Made by a program: the position numbers and the translations under genes. The notes beneath the pieces are model-generated. The model was not told where the DNA came from. It saw only the letters and a program-made list of their open reading frames with translations, and ran no database searches. 64,000 nt of DNA from Corynebacterium epidermidicanis (GTDB lineage: Bacteria; Actinomycetota; Actinomycetes; Mycobacteriales; Mycobacteriaceae): the NCBI RefSeq assembly GCF_001021025.1, contig NZ_CP011541.1, positions 1,178,001 through 1,242,000 of the forward strand, written 5' to 3'. Numbering within the stretch: the stretch's first letter is position 1; the number at the start of each line of letters is the position of its first letter. Shown one piece after another: positions 31,477 to 44,946 of the stretch.

Positions 31477-33085
31477 TGTTGTCGCGCGCCCGCACCCAGC
31501 AACAAAAATTGGGTTTTCGGTCTTCGGCATACTTCTGATCCTTGTCCTGGTAGCCAGCACAATGCTGGTTACCTGCGATGACGGCACCCTTGGCAAAGGT
31601 AAACCACTGAAGATTGTGGCTGCCACCGAACTTGCGGGATATGGAGCCGATCATCAGCGCCGCGAGCAAGGACCTCGGTTTCCCCATCGAGATGACACAC
31701 CCCGATGGCACCATCGCCAACTCAGTACGTTTACGCGATGGCGAGTTTGACGGTCAATACGACGCGACGTGGTTTGCCACCAACAAATACGTCGAGCTCT
31801 ACGACGCAGGCGATAAGCTGAAAAATCCCACGAGTATTGCTACCTCGCCCATTGCGTTCGGGCTGCGGAAAGCTAAGGCTTGCGAGCTCGGTTGGGAGAA
31901 CAAGCAACCGACCTGGGCGGAAATTTCCCAAGCAGTGGCCGATCGTAAGTTGACCTTCGGCATGTCGGATCCAGCGCGCAGCAACTCCGGCTTCTCGACG
32001 CTCGCGTCGGTGGCCACCGCGTTTGCCGACACCGGCGCTGCCCTGACCAACGAAGACATCGAAAGAATCAATCCTGACCTGGTGAAATTCTTTGCCGGAC
32101 AGAACATGACTTCGGGTTCGTCGGGATGGTTGCAGGATGCCTTCTTGGCCGACCCGCTGCGTACCGACGCCATCGTCAACTACGAATCAGTCCTGTTAAA
32201 GCTTCAAGAGGCTCAGGACATCACGGTGGTCGTCCCGGCTGATGGTGTGATCACCGCAGACTATCCGTTAGCAGCGTTGGCGCGTCCGCACAGTGAAGAT
32301 GCCGGGGAAAGGTGGCTAAGCTGACGGAATGGCTGAATAAGCACAACGAACAGATCGTCACGGAAACCAAACGACGCCCAATGAATACCAGCGTGAAGCC
32401 AGATGCCGGGCAGCAGCGGTCCACGCTGATCGAATTGCCATTCCCAGCCCGCAGCACGGTTGCCGATACCTTGGTTTCCGCGTACAACAACGAACTCCGC
32501 AACCCTGCGCAAACGGTCTTTGTACTGGACAAGTCCGGTTCGATGGCAGGCAAACGTATGGAGAGTTTGCGTTCAATCCTCACTGAACCAGTGGACGGTT
32601 CAGCGCGTACGAGGACCGGGCCGGTGGGCCTTAGAAACCGGGAGGAAGTGTCGATTATCGCCTTCGACAACAGGCCCGCCACACCGTTTAAGGCAAGGTA
32701 CTCCACCACGCAGCCTGCTGAGAATCAGCAACTTCGGGCTCACATAACTGCATTGACTCCCGGCGGGGCAACGGCGATCTACGATTCGCTACAGCTTGTC
32801 TACCAGCAGTTTCCTGCCACACAGCCGGGAGGTCAACGCAGTATCCCTTCGATCGTGCTGATGTCGGATGGTGCGAGCAACACCGGCGCTACTTTTGACG
32901 AGTTCTCGCGCTTTTACGCGGGGCTGTCTCCGGAAAAGAAGCGAATTCCGGTTTTTGTCATCCTGTACGGGGAAGCCAACAAGAACGAGATGAATCAACT
33001 CGCTACGATGACTGGTGGGAAGACTTTCGATGCCACCAGTGGCGCTTTGGCGGAAGCATTCAAGGAGATCCGTGGCTACCAATAG
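31473..33085 (+). pseudogene. degraded substrate-binding and VWA-domain protein gene
   Basis: The likely start ATG 31473 overlaps the upstream stop and has GGAAGGAG before it. N-terminal anchor FGILLILVLVASTMLVTC; binding domain from IVAATEL to VNYESVLL with DATWFATNKYVELYD and FGMSDPARSNSGFSTL; VWA domain with MIDAS motifs DKSGSM, GGATAIYD and MSDGASN. Frameshifts occur near 31515, near 31633 and near 32305. The last 250 codons (from about 32312) are intact but lack their own ribosome site. Such binding-protein/VWA fusions sit on the corynebacterial surface; their function is not established. Confidence 0.75.
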
Positions 33086-33713
33086 TCCAGGGCCGATGCA
33101 ATGGTTTAATTCCCGCAAGAACATCGCTGGAATGGTGCTTGCGGTGGTTATTCACCTCATCATTGGGTTGGGCCCTTTGTGTCCCGTTGTCGCCGCGGCC
33201 GCATGGGGGCTGGGTGCACTTTTGACTCCCAATCCCGCATTGCCCGTGGCACTTGCGACGACACAAAACTTCCAGTAGGCGGTGCAAAGTTCGGTCCAGC
33301 GCTTTGCTGCGTTAGGGGTTGACGCTGGAGTGATGCAACGTCTGAACGAATTGACTTGGGTCATTGGCGAGCTCGAAAACCACTTTGACTCCCTAGCCAC
33401 TCAGCCAATCCTGCTCCAGACCGTCACGGATATCTCATATTCTCACCTGCAAACGTTGGAGGCTGCCTATGTGGAGGTGCCGGACATCGCGCGTCGGCAA
33501 GCAAATGCTGAGCTGGAACGCTCACTGGACTTATTGAACTCGGAAGCGAGGAAGATTCTGGCGGCGATCGTCCACCAGAAGTTCAAGGGCTTAGGGAACC
33601 AACGTGCCCTGTTGGAGCACCATGTCTCGGGCGTGCAGCTGTACCTGGATGACAACCCTGCGGGGGAGGAAGCTCCTGGGCCCGGGGGATCGACCCGGCC
33701 GTCGGCAAGCTAG
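33072..33713 (+). pseudogene. membrane protein gene with an in-frame TAG
   Basis: The GTG at 33072 overlaps the VWA gene end by 14 bp. Residues 1-68 carry two hydrophobic helices (GMVLAVVIHLIIGLGPLCPV, AAAAWGLGALL). TAG 33276-33278 interrupts, then the same frame continues for 144 residues of helical, charged sequence (MQRLNELTWVIGELENHFDSL, ERSLDLLNSEARKILAAI). The unbroken product would resemble small membrane-anchored proteins of the XpaC type, a tentative match. Together with its two neighbours it forms a decayed three-gene operon. Confidence 0.65.
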
Positions 33714-33736
33714 TGATGGTGGGTACAATGCCAAGC

Positions 33737-33919
33737 ATGAGTATCGATCCGAAGTTGCTGGAAATTCTGGTGTGTCCGCAGGATAAGGGCCCCCTGGTGT
33801 ATCTCGAAGACGAGCAGGTTCTCGTTAACGAGCGTTTGGGCGTGGCCTATCCCATCGAGGACAACATTCCAGTCATGCTCGCCGACGAAGCCGTCGCCTG
33901 GCCCCCAGCACACAATTAA
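33737..33919 (+). CDS. Trm112/YcaR-like small protein
   Basis: 60 residues beginning MSIDPKLLEILVCPQDKGPL and ending in the PIEDNIPVMLADEA block of the Trm112/UPF0434 family. Only one Cys of the usual zinc set remains visible (VCPQDKG), as in other corynebacterial copies. An ATG at 33728 is an alternative start with GGTGGG nearer to it. It lies 12 bp before tyrS and is probably cotranscribed with it. The role is uncertain; Trm112 proteins activate methyltransferases in other organisms. Confidence 0.8.
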   Translation: MSIDPKLLEILVCPQDKGPLVYLEDEQVLVNERLGVAYPIEDNIPVMLADEAVAWPPAHN

Positions 33920-33931
33920 AGGATCTCTAAC

Positions 33932-35191
33932 GTGAACATTATTGACGAACTCCAGTGGCGTGGCCTGATCAACCAGTCCACGGACCTCGATGCCCTGCGG
34001 GAGGCTTGCGAACAGCCGATCACCCTGTACTGCGGTTTTGACCCGACCGGTGATTCCTTGCACGCCGGGCACCTGGTGCCGATGATCATGCTGCGTCGTT
34101 TTCAGCAGGCCGGGCACCGGCCAATCACCTTGGCCGGTGGCGCGACCGGTTTCATCGGCGACCCGCGCGATGTGGGAGAGCGTTCCATGTTGTCGCAGGA
34201 AACTATCGAGCAAAACCTGGAAGCCATCAAAGCTCAGCTGCGGCGCTTCGTCGATTTCGAGGGCGACAACCCCGCGCTCATGGTGAACAACGCTGACTGG
34301 ACCATGAATATGTCCGTGATCGACTTCTTGCGCGACGTGGGCAAAAACTTCTCCCTCAATACGATGCTGGATCGCGATACCGTCAAGCGCCGGTTGGAAT
34401 CAGACGGTATTTCCTACACCGAGTTTTCCTACATGTTGTTGCAGGCAAACGACTTTGTGCAGCTGCGACGCGCGCACGACTGCGTGCTGCAGATTGGTGG
34501 TGGCGACCAGTGGGGCAACATCGTCTCTGGCGTTGATCTCAACCGCAGGGTCGACGGTGCGAAGACCCATGCCCTCACCGTACCGCTCGTCACTGACGCG
34601 CAAGGGCAAAAGTTCGGCAAGTCCACGGGCGGCGGCAAGCTATGGCTTGATCCCGAGAAAACCTCTGCATACTCCTGGTACCAGTACTTCCTCAATGCCG
34701 GTGACTCCGTGGTCATCGATTACTTGCGCTGGTTCACTTTCCTCTCACAGGAGGAGATCGCTGAGTACGAGGTCGAGGTTGCCGAGCGTCCATTTAAGCG
34801 CGAAGCGCAACGCCGACTCGCGCGCGAAATGACCGATCTTGTCCATGGGCCACAGGCGACGGTCGCGGTAGAGCTGGCCGCCCAGGCCTTGTTTGGACGC
34901 GCGTCGCTAGCGGACCTCGACGAAACGACCCTGGCCGGAGCGCTCTCCGAAACCACCATCTTCGAAGTTGCTCCCGGCGAGCCTCGCACAATCATTGATC
35001 TTCTGGTTGGTGCCGGACTTGCGGACACCAAGGGCGCCGCGCGCCGCACCATCAAAGAGGGGGGTGCGTACATCAACAACGAGCGCATCGAAACTGAAGA
35101 CTGGCAACCTTCCGAAGCAGATTTGCTGCACGGAGCATGGTTGGTGCTGCGCAAGGGCAAGAAGAACTTTGCCGGAGCGCGTCTGGCTTAA
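33932..35191 (+). CDS. tyrS: tyrosyl-tRNA synthetase
   Basis: 419 residues with a GTG start and AAAGGA upstream. Class I synthetase: the HIGH motif appears as HAGH in [17 protein letters not shown], and KMSKS as KFGKS. Tyrosine-recognition residues lie in YMLLQANDF and GGGDQWGNI. The S4 tRNA-binding domain occupies the last 65 residues ([19 protein letters not shown]). A strong terminator follows. Confidence 0.97.
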   Translation: MNIIDELQWRGLINQSTDLDALREACEQPITLYCGFDPTGDSLHAGHLVPMIMLRRFQQAGHRPITLAGGATGFIGDPRDVGERSMLSQETIEQNLEAIKAQLRRFVDFEGDNPALMVNNADWTMNMSVIDFLRDVGKNFSLNTMLDRDTVKRRLESDGISYTEFSYMLLQANDFVQLRRAHDCVLQIGGGDQWGNIVSGVDLNRRVDGAKTHALTVPLVTDAQGQKFGKSTGGGKLWLDPEKTSAYSWYQYFLNAGDSVVIDYLRWFTFLSQEEIAEYEVEVAERPFKREAQRRLAREMTDLVHGPQATVAVELAAQALFGRASLADLDETTLAGALSETTIFEVAPGEPRTIIDLLVGAGLADTKGAARRTIKEGGAYINNERIETEDWQPSEADLLHGAWLVLRKGKKNFAGARLA

Positions 35192-35208
35192 CGACGTCCG
35201 ATGTTACT

Positions 35209-35247
35209 AACCGGCGGCGAGGAGAAACCTCGTCGCCGGTTCTTCCT
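35209..35247 (+). terminator. terminator of tyrS
   Basis: AACCGGCGGCGAGG pairs with CCTCGTCGCCGGTT around AGAAA (one G-T pair), followed by CTTCCTTTC. It lies 17 bp after the tyrS stop and isolates tyrS from the rRNA operon. Confidence 0.85.
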
Positions 35248-35368
35248 TTCTCGGTCTGAGCGGACTAACGTGCGCAAAAGGCGGACTTGACCTGGGGATT
35301 TGTGTTGTTGGTTGTGTTTGCGTAGTTTTATCTGGGTCAGCGAGACGCCTTGTGTTGCAGGGTGGTGG

Positions 35369-35397
35369 TTGACAAAGTTTGTTTTGGGCGGTAGCTT
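35369..35397 (+). promoter_or_regulatory. rrn P: candidate rRNA operon promoter
   Basis: TTGACA (35369-35374) and TAGCTT (35392-35397) are separated by exactly 17 bp. The stretch 35248-35698 holds no gene. It contains this promoter, a weaker TTGACC at 35287-35292, a leader element TTTGAGAACTCAATAGTGTG of the type found before actinobacterial rRNA genes and thought to help antitermination, and T-rich sequence up to the 16S gene. Confidence 0.6.
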
Positions 35398-35698
35398 GAA
35401 ACGAGTCGCTTCGGGAAAGTTAATTTTTGGTTAATTTTTTTGGGGTGTGCGTGTGTTGTTTGAGAACTCAATAGTGTGCCAAGTACTTTTTTTGTTTTTG
35501 GTTGTGTGTTGGTGCCGGCAGGCCAGGAGTGGTCTGTGTAAGCATTAGTACTCAATTTTTTGTGGTGGCGGGTTTTTCCTCGTCGGATCTGTTTGTCATC
35601 ACGTTTTTTTTGGACAATTTAGTGAATTTTTTTTGCTGGTTGTTTGTTTTTGTCAGGTAGTTGGGCTTTTCTTGAGTTCTGATTATTTTGATCGTTCT

Positions 35699-37222
<1,524 letters not shown>

Positions 37223-37480
37223 TGGAGTTTTTTTGGGCCTGTGGTTGCAGGCTTGTTTTTCGCTGCTTGAGTAAACGAGTGTTTTACTGGTGGTGTTGTA
37301 ATCGGGTGGAGGCCAACCCCGCGCTGTGGTGGTGTGGGTTGTCATGATCAAAAATTGGGTGTGCTTGGTGCGCTGTTGGGTGTCTGGGGCATGCATTCGT
37401 GTGTTTCCTGTGTGTGGCTGTCTGTGCTGTGCCGCCGTGTGGGTGGTGTGGTGTGGGTGGTTGTGCGTGTTGTGTGAGAA

Positions 37481-37497
37481 CTGTATAGTGGACGCGA
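37481..37497 (+). other. 5' half of a 23S precursor processing stem
   Basis: ACTGTATAGTGGACGCG here is complementary to CGCGTCCACTATGCAGT at 40654-40670 after the 23S gene (one mismatch). The two would close a long stem in the precursor, the usual substrate for RNase III. The whole 16S-23S spacer 37222-37539 holds no tRNA gene and no ORF. It repeats the GTGAGAACT leader element seen before 16S. Confidence 0.6.
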
Positions 37498-37539
37498 GCA
37501 TTTTTCTTTATTTTTTGTGTTTTAGTGTTTTTTGTGTGT

Positions 37540-40614
<3,075 letters not shown>

Positions 40615-40703
40615 ACAACACCCAACAACAAACACAAAACAAGAACAAAAAGCACGCGTCCACTATGCAGTAACTGACACAACACCACACACGCAAACAA
40701 AGA

Positions 40704-40823
40704 TGTGTCGGTGGCAACAGCGGTGGGGTAACGCCCGGTCCCATTCCGAACCCGGAAGCTAAGCCCACCAGCGCCGATGGTACTGCACCCGGGAGGGTGT
40801 GGGAGAGTAGGTCACCGCCGACC
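40704..40823 (+). rRNA. rrf: 5S ribosomal RNA
   Basis: About 120 nt. GTCGGTGG at the start pairs with CCGCCGAC at the end. The conserved GGTCCCATTCCGAACCCGG and GCCGATGGTACTGC segments lie between them. It is about 90 nt after 23S. The ends are approximate. Confidence 0.95.
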
Positions 40824-40843
40824 AAAAAACTTAAATATAGATC

Positions 40844-40901
40844 AAGGTGTGGTACGAAGTCCGAAGCAATTAGCTAACCGGGGTTCGTGCCACACCTTTT
40901 T
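40844..40901 (+). terminator. rRNA operon terminator
   Basis: AAGGTGTGGTACGAA pairs with TTCGTGCCACACCTT across a 25-nt loop, followed by TTT. It lies 20 bp after the 5S gene. Confidence 0.9.
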
Positions 40902-40962
40902 GTCGGCATCACTAGACTTTATGTGAAGCTTGTTTTTTCCTCACCGAAAGGTATCTGACCAC

Positions 40963-41970
40963 ATGGCCGAACACTTCTCACGCAATCGGGACTCTTCCCG
41001 CGGCAATCGTTCTAACGAGGGCGGTCGCGAATACAGCGGAGAAGGTCGTCGGTCTAGTAGTTCTCGTGGCCAAGGCCGAGGCAACACCGGTGGGCAAAGC
41101 CGCAATGGTTACGGAAGTGACAGTCGCGGTGATCACGACGAGCGGCGTCGACAAGCAGGCCCGCGAGATGGCGCGCAGAGCCGGAGTGGCAGCCGGGATG
41201 GCGATCGTCGTCGTCACGCGCAGCGCGCCGGTGCGGGGCGCAAGAACGATAACTTCGTCGCTAGCCCGCACCGTCCTGGTTACCGCGAAGAGCGGGATGC
41301 CCGACGCGCTGCGGAACCAGACATTCCAGCCGATGTAGAGGCAAAGGAATTGGATCGCTCGGTTCTGCAGGATTTGCGGAGCTTGGCTAAGGATAATGCG
41401 GATACGGTCGCTCGCCATATGATTATGGTGGCATCCTTGCTGGCCGATGACCCGAAGCTCGCGCTACAACACGCGCGTGCAGCGAAGGACCGCGGTGGTC
41501 GTGTGTCTGTGGTCCGCGAGACGGCCGGCATCGCTGCTTACCATGCTGGCGAGTGGAAAGAGGCTCTTTCTGAGCTGCGTGCGGCCCGTCGGATGAGCGG
41601 TGGGCCTGGTCTTGTTGCGGTAATGGCGGACTGTGAACGCGCACTTGGGCGCCCCGAAAAGGCTATTGAATTGGCTCGCGAAATCGATGTCACCGAGTTG
41701 GATCCCGAAACCCGGATCGAGCTAGCAATCGTTGTCGCAGGCGCACGCCGTGATCTCAGCCAAATTGATGCCGCGCTGGTGGAGCTCGAACGTGTCATGC
41801 CTCCTAAGACCGCCGGCGGTTACAGCGCCTCCCGAATTTTCTACGTTTACGCCGACTTGCTTGCGGAAAAGGGACGGACCGCCGACGCTATCGAGTGGTT
41901 CACTCTGGCAGGACGGGCCGATGAAGACGAGCTCCTCGATGTCGCGGATCGGCTGAAAGAGCTGTCATGA
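40963..41970 (+). CDS. tetratricopeptide-repeat protein with disordered Arg/Gly/Ser N-terminus
   Basis: 335 residues from the ATG at 40963. The first 120 are low complexity and rich in Arg, Ser, Gly and Asp (RSSSSRGQGRGNTGGQSRNG, DGAQSRSGSRDGDRRRHAQR), as in RNA-binding tails. The rest is helical with TPR-like pairs (DPKLALQHARAAKDRGG, GEWKEALSELRAARRMSGG, GRPEKAIELAREID). Homologues stand between tyrS/rrn and the HAD gene in related genomes (cf. Rv1691). The function is unknown. The stop overlaps the next ATG as ATGA. Confidence 0.8.
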   Translation: MAEHFSRNRDSSRGNRSNEGGREYSGEGRRSSSSRGQGRGNTGGQSRNGYGSDSRGDHDERRRQAGPRDGAQSRSGSRDGDRRRHAQRAGAGRKNDNFVASPHRPGYREERDARRAAEPDIPADVEAKELDRSVLQDLRSLAKDNADTVARHMIMVASLLADDPKLALQHARAAKDRGGRVSVVRETAGIAAYHAGEWKEALSELRAARRMSGGPGLVAVMADCERALGRPEKAIELAREIDVTELDPETRIELAIVVAGARRDLSQIDAALVELERVMPPKTAGGYSASRIFYVYADLLAEKGRTADAIEWFTLAGRADEDELLDVADRLKELS

Positions 41971-42953
41971 CGCTAGCCTCTACCCACGACGCCCTACTGT
42001 TGGATTTAGACGGTACCGTGTGGGAAGGCGGTCGCGCGGTGACGCACGCCGTCGAAACGCTTTCCGAGCTTGACCTCCCACGCCTGTATGTGACTAACAA
42101 TGCCTCGAAGGCGCCGTCGGTGGTTGCCCAGCAGCTCAACGACCTTGGCCTGTCGACGCGTGACGCGGACGTGATCACCTCTGCCCAAGCCGCCATCATG
42201 CTTTGTGCCCAGCAGATTCCTGCCGGCGCCAAGGTTTTGGTGCTGGGCACCGAGTCATTTCGCGTACTCGCAGAGGCAGCTGGTTTTAACGTGGTGAGCA
42301 GTGCCGATGACAAGCCAGTTGCAGTGCTGCATGGGCATAATCCGGAGACCGGGTGGGCCCAATTGTCGGAAGCTGCGCTTGCCATTCGCGCTGGAGCCCG
42401 TTATTTCGCGAGTAATGTGGATTCCACGTTGCCGATGGAGCGTGGACTGCACATTGGTAACGGTTCTATGGTGGCGGCTGTGACTCATGCGACTGGGGTT
42501 GTGCCGCAAGTGGCAGGGAAGCCGGAGCCCGCGATGTTTCACTTGGCTGCTCGTTCGATCGGAGCGAAGTGTCCACTTGCTGTAGGTGATCGCCTGGATA
42601 CTGACATCGCTGGTGGTGTGGCGGCCGGCATGGATACGCTGCAAGTTATTACCGGCGTTTCGGGCCACTGGGACACAATTGCTGCCCCTCCTGAGTGGCG
42701 CGCGACATACCTGGCCGCCGATATGCGGGCATTACATGCCGAACCGGCGGATCTTGCGCCACATCCCGAGGCTGGCTTCAGTGCTAGGATGTCCGGCGCG
42801 GACATCGTGCTGGAAGGTGGGCATGACGGTGCGGACGCCATGGCTGCCTTACGTACCGTATTAAGTGTTGCGTGGCACAGCGATACCGCGTTTAGCGGTA
42901 CGGTCGTGGCTGGTAGTCCCGTGGCGGACACCGCGATTTCTTCGTGGCGGTGA
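41967..42953 (+). CDS. HAD-superfamily phosphatase (NagD/PGP type)
   Basis: 328 residues, class IIA HAD. Motif I LLLDLDGTVWEGG with both Asp, motif II TNNASKAPSVV, motif III Lys in GKPEPAMFHLA, motif IV VGDRLDTDIAGG. The C-terminal 80 residues are an added, less conserved segment. Family members dephosphorylate small metabolites such as phosphoglycolate or nucleotides; the substrate is not known. Coupled by ATGA to the TPR gene (cf. Rv1692). Confidence 0.88.
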   Translation: MTLASTHDALLLDLDGTVWEGGRAVTHAVETLSELDLPRLYVTNNASKAPSVVAQQLNDLGLSTRDADVITSAQAAIMLCAQQIPAGAKVLVLGTESFRVLAEAAGFNVVSSADDKPVAVLHGHNPETGWAQLSEAALAIRAGARYFASNVDSTLPMERGLHIGNGSMVAAVTHATGVVPQVAGKPEPAMFHLAARSIGAKCPLAVGDRLDTDIAGGVAAGMDTLQVITGVSGHWDTIAAPPEWRATYLAADMRALHAEPADLAPHPEAGFSARMSGADIVLEGGHDGADAMAALRTVLSVAWHSDTAFSGTVVAGSPVADTAISSWR

Positions 42954-42958
42954 TTGCG

Positions 42959-43120
42959 ATGACTGCTCCAGTTCCGCATGATCCGCGCCAGCCACAATTT
43001 ACTCCCGAAAAAGTTGATGCAGAGGTAGCGACAATCCTCAACGAGCCGACCAGTACTCTGGTTGAAGAAGCAGAGCAACTAGCCCGTGCGCACGAAGTGG
43101 TGCACCAAGCGCTGCAGTGA
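42959..43120 (+). CDS. small conserved protein between HAD and TlyA (Rv1693-like)
   Basis: 53 residues: MTAPVPHDPRQPQFTPEKVD followed by a short helix ending LARAHEVVHQALQ. A GTG at 42950 in the same frame overlaps the HAD stop and is an alternative start. A small ORF of this size and helical C-terminus sits at exactly this place in mycobacteria, between the phosphatase and tlyA. The function is unknown. It is below the length many gene finders accept. Confidence 0.7.
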   Translation: MTAPVPHDPRQPQFTPEKVDAEVATILNEPTSTLVEEAEQLARAHEVVHQALQ

Positions 43121-43179
43121 CACTGCTCGGATTAGATCTTGGTTGGCAGGCGTGAGCGAGGAAAGGATTCACGAGCGAA

Positions 43180-44001
43180 ATGGTGGCGCGGAGGCGGTTG
43201 GACGCGGAACTAGTGCGTCGCAAGATTGCGCGGTCGCGCGACCACGCCACGGAGCTTATTCGCGGGCGGCACGTCTTTGTCGGTGGCATGCTGGCGATTA
43301 AGCCCGCCACCGTCGTGGAGCCAGATGTTTCGATCAAGGTCGTTGACGTGGTGGATGACGATTGGGCATCGCGTGGAGCTCATAAGCTTCTCGGTGCATT
43401 AGCGGCATTTGAGCCACAGGGGCTATCGCTTGCCAACAAGAAAATTATCGACGCGGGCGCATCTACCGGCGGCTTTACCGATGTCCTCATTCGACGAGAC
43501 GTTTCCGAGGTTGTCGCCGTGGATGTCGGATATGGCCAATTGGTGTGGCGATTGCAAAACGACGATCGGGTTCGCGTCGTGGACCGCACGAACATTCGTC
43601 ACCTCACCCTTGAACACACAGCTGGACCCTGCGATGCGATGGTGGGCGACCTGTCGTTCATCTCGCTCAAGTTAGTTCTACCTGCCATTGTGGCCGTGTT
43701 ACGTGACGGCGCCGATCTACTACCGATGGTCAAACCCCAGTTTGAGGTGGGTAAAGATAGATTGGGCAAAGGCGGTGTAGTAACCAGCCCTCAGCTGCGT
43801 GAGGAAGTCACCAGAGACATTGCAGAATTCGCGACCACCCTTGGTTTGAGCTTTCGTGGGTGTGTTGCCTCGCCGCTGCCAGGCCCATCGGGGAATGTGG
43901 AGTACTTCTTGTGGCTGGTCAAGGACGGTGGCGCTTCCGATCCTGGCGCAGAGGAAACTGCCGACATTATCGCAACTGCAGTGAAAGAGGGACCACAATG
44001 A
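43180..44001 (+). CDS. tlyA: TlyA-family rRNA 2'-O-methyltransferase
   Basis: 273 residues. The N-terminal S4 RNA-binding domain (RRRLDAELVRRKIARSRDHA, residues 1-60) is followed by an FtsJ-like SAM domain with DAGASTGGFTDVL, AVDVGYGQL, GDLSFISL and MVKPQFEVG carrying the catalytic Lys/Asp/Lys set. TlyA methylates 16S and 23S rRNA (C1409/C1920) and its loss causes capreomycin resistance in mycobacteria. Overlaps nadK as ATGA. Confidence 0.94.
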   Translation: MVARRRLDAELVRRKIARSRDHATELIRGRHVFVGGMLAIKPATVVEPDVSIKVVDVVDDDWASRGAHKLLGALAAFEPQGLSLANKKIIDAGASTGGFTDVLIRRDVSEVVAVDVGYGQLVWRLQNDDRVRVVDRTNIRHLTLEHTAGPCDAMVGDLSFISLKLVLPAIVAVLRDGADLLPMVKPQFEVGKDRLGKGGVVTSPQLREEVTRDIAEFATTLGLSFRGCVASPLPGPSGNVEYFLWLVKDGGASDPGAEETADIIATAVKEGPQ

Positions 44002-44930
44002 GTCCAACTGGGCAACGTACGGTTTTGCTAGTACCCCACACCGGTCGTAGTTCCAATATTGAGTCGGCATCGTTGGCTGCGCAGCAGCTTGCTGAGGCAG
44101 GGATCGACGTTCGCCTCATTTCCGGAGGCGCGGACGACATGCTGAGCAAGCACCCGACCTTAAGTCAATTCCCCACTTTTGGCCATGTCGCCGAAGCAAC
44201 TGAAGGCGTGGAATTGGTCCTCGTGCTTGGTGGCGATGGCACCTTCTTGCGTGCCGCTGACCTGGCCCATCAAGCTGATTTGCCGGTTTTGGGTATCAAC
44301 TTGGGCCATGTCGGCTTCCTCGCGGAGTGGGAAAGCGATTCTTTACAGGAAGCTATTCGACGTGTCATCGCCAAGGACTACCGGGTGGTAGACCGCATGA
44401 CTTTGCATGTGCGGGTCTTCGACGCCCAACGAAAGGTGCTGGGCACGGGCTGGGCGCTCAACGAAGTCAGTGTGGAAAACAGCAATCGACGTGGCGTCCT
44501 CGACGCCGTTTTGGAGGTGGATGCGCGCCCGGTGAGCAATTTTGGTTGTGACGGGGTGCTGATCTCCACGCCCACCGGATCCACTGCATATGCCTTTTCT
44601 GCTGGCGGCCCGGTGTTGTGGCCGGAACTCGACGCGATTTTGGTAGTGCCGAACAATGCGCATGCGCTGTTCGCGAAGCCGCTCGTCGTAAGTCCGCATT
44701 CCGCGGTAGCGGTGGAATCTCGGGTGGATACCTCGCGGGCGCTCGCGATCATGGACGGTTTCCGGACCATCGACATGCCCCCTGGCAGTCGTATTGAGGT
44801 CACTCGTGGGCACCGGCCTGTGCGCTGGGTACGGCTAGACAATTTGCCGTTTACGGATCGCCTAGTGCGCAAATTCCGGTTGCCTGTCGATGGCTGGCGG
44901 GGACCAAGCACACAATCCGTCACTGATTAG
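43998..44930 (+). CDS. nadK: NAD kinase
   Basis: 310 residues from the ATG at 43998. GGDGTFLRAADLAH holds the active-site GGDG motif; NLGHVGFLAE and DGVLISTPTGSTAYAFSAGG complete the fold. It phosphorylates NAD to NADP. The order tlyA-nadK-recN is the conserved actinobacterial block. Confidence 0.96.
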   Translation: MSPTGQRTVLLVPHTGRSSNIESASLAAQQLAEAGIDVRLISGGADDMLSKHPTLSQFPTFGHVAEATEGVELVLVLGGDGTFLRAADLAHQADLPVLGINLGHVGFLAEWESDSLQEAIRRVIAKDYRVVDRMTLHVRVFDAQRKVLGTGWALNEVSVENSNRRGVLDAVLEVDARPVSNFGCDGVLISTPTGSTAYAFSAGGPVLWPELDAILVVPNNAHALFAKPLVVSPHSAVAVESRVDTSRALAIMDGFRTIDMPPGSRIEVTRGHRPVRWVRLDNLPFTDRLVRKFRLPVDGWRGPSTQSVTD

Positions 44931-44946
44931 CGCTAGATTAGAAAAC

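Noticed and set aside
44931..44946. SOS (LexA) box before recN; also looked for before uvrA and uvrB
   Set aside because: No word close to the actinobacterial TCGAAC-N4-GTTCGA pattern was found in these upstream regions.
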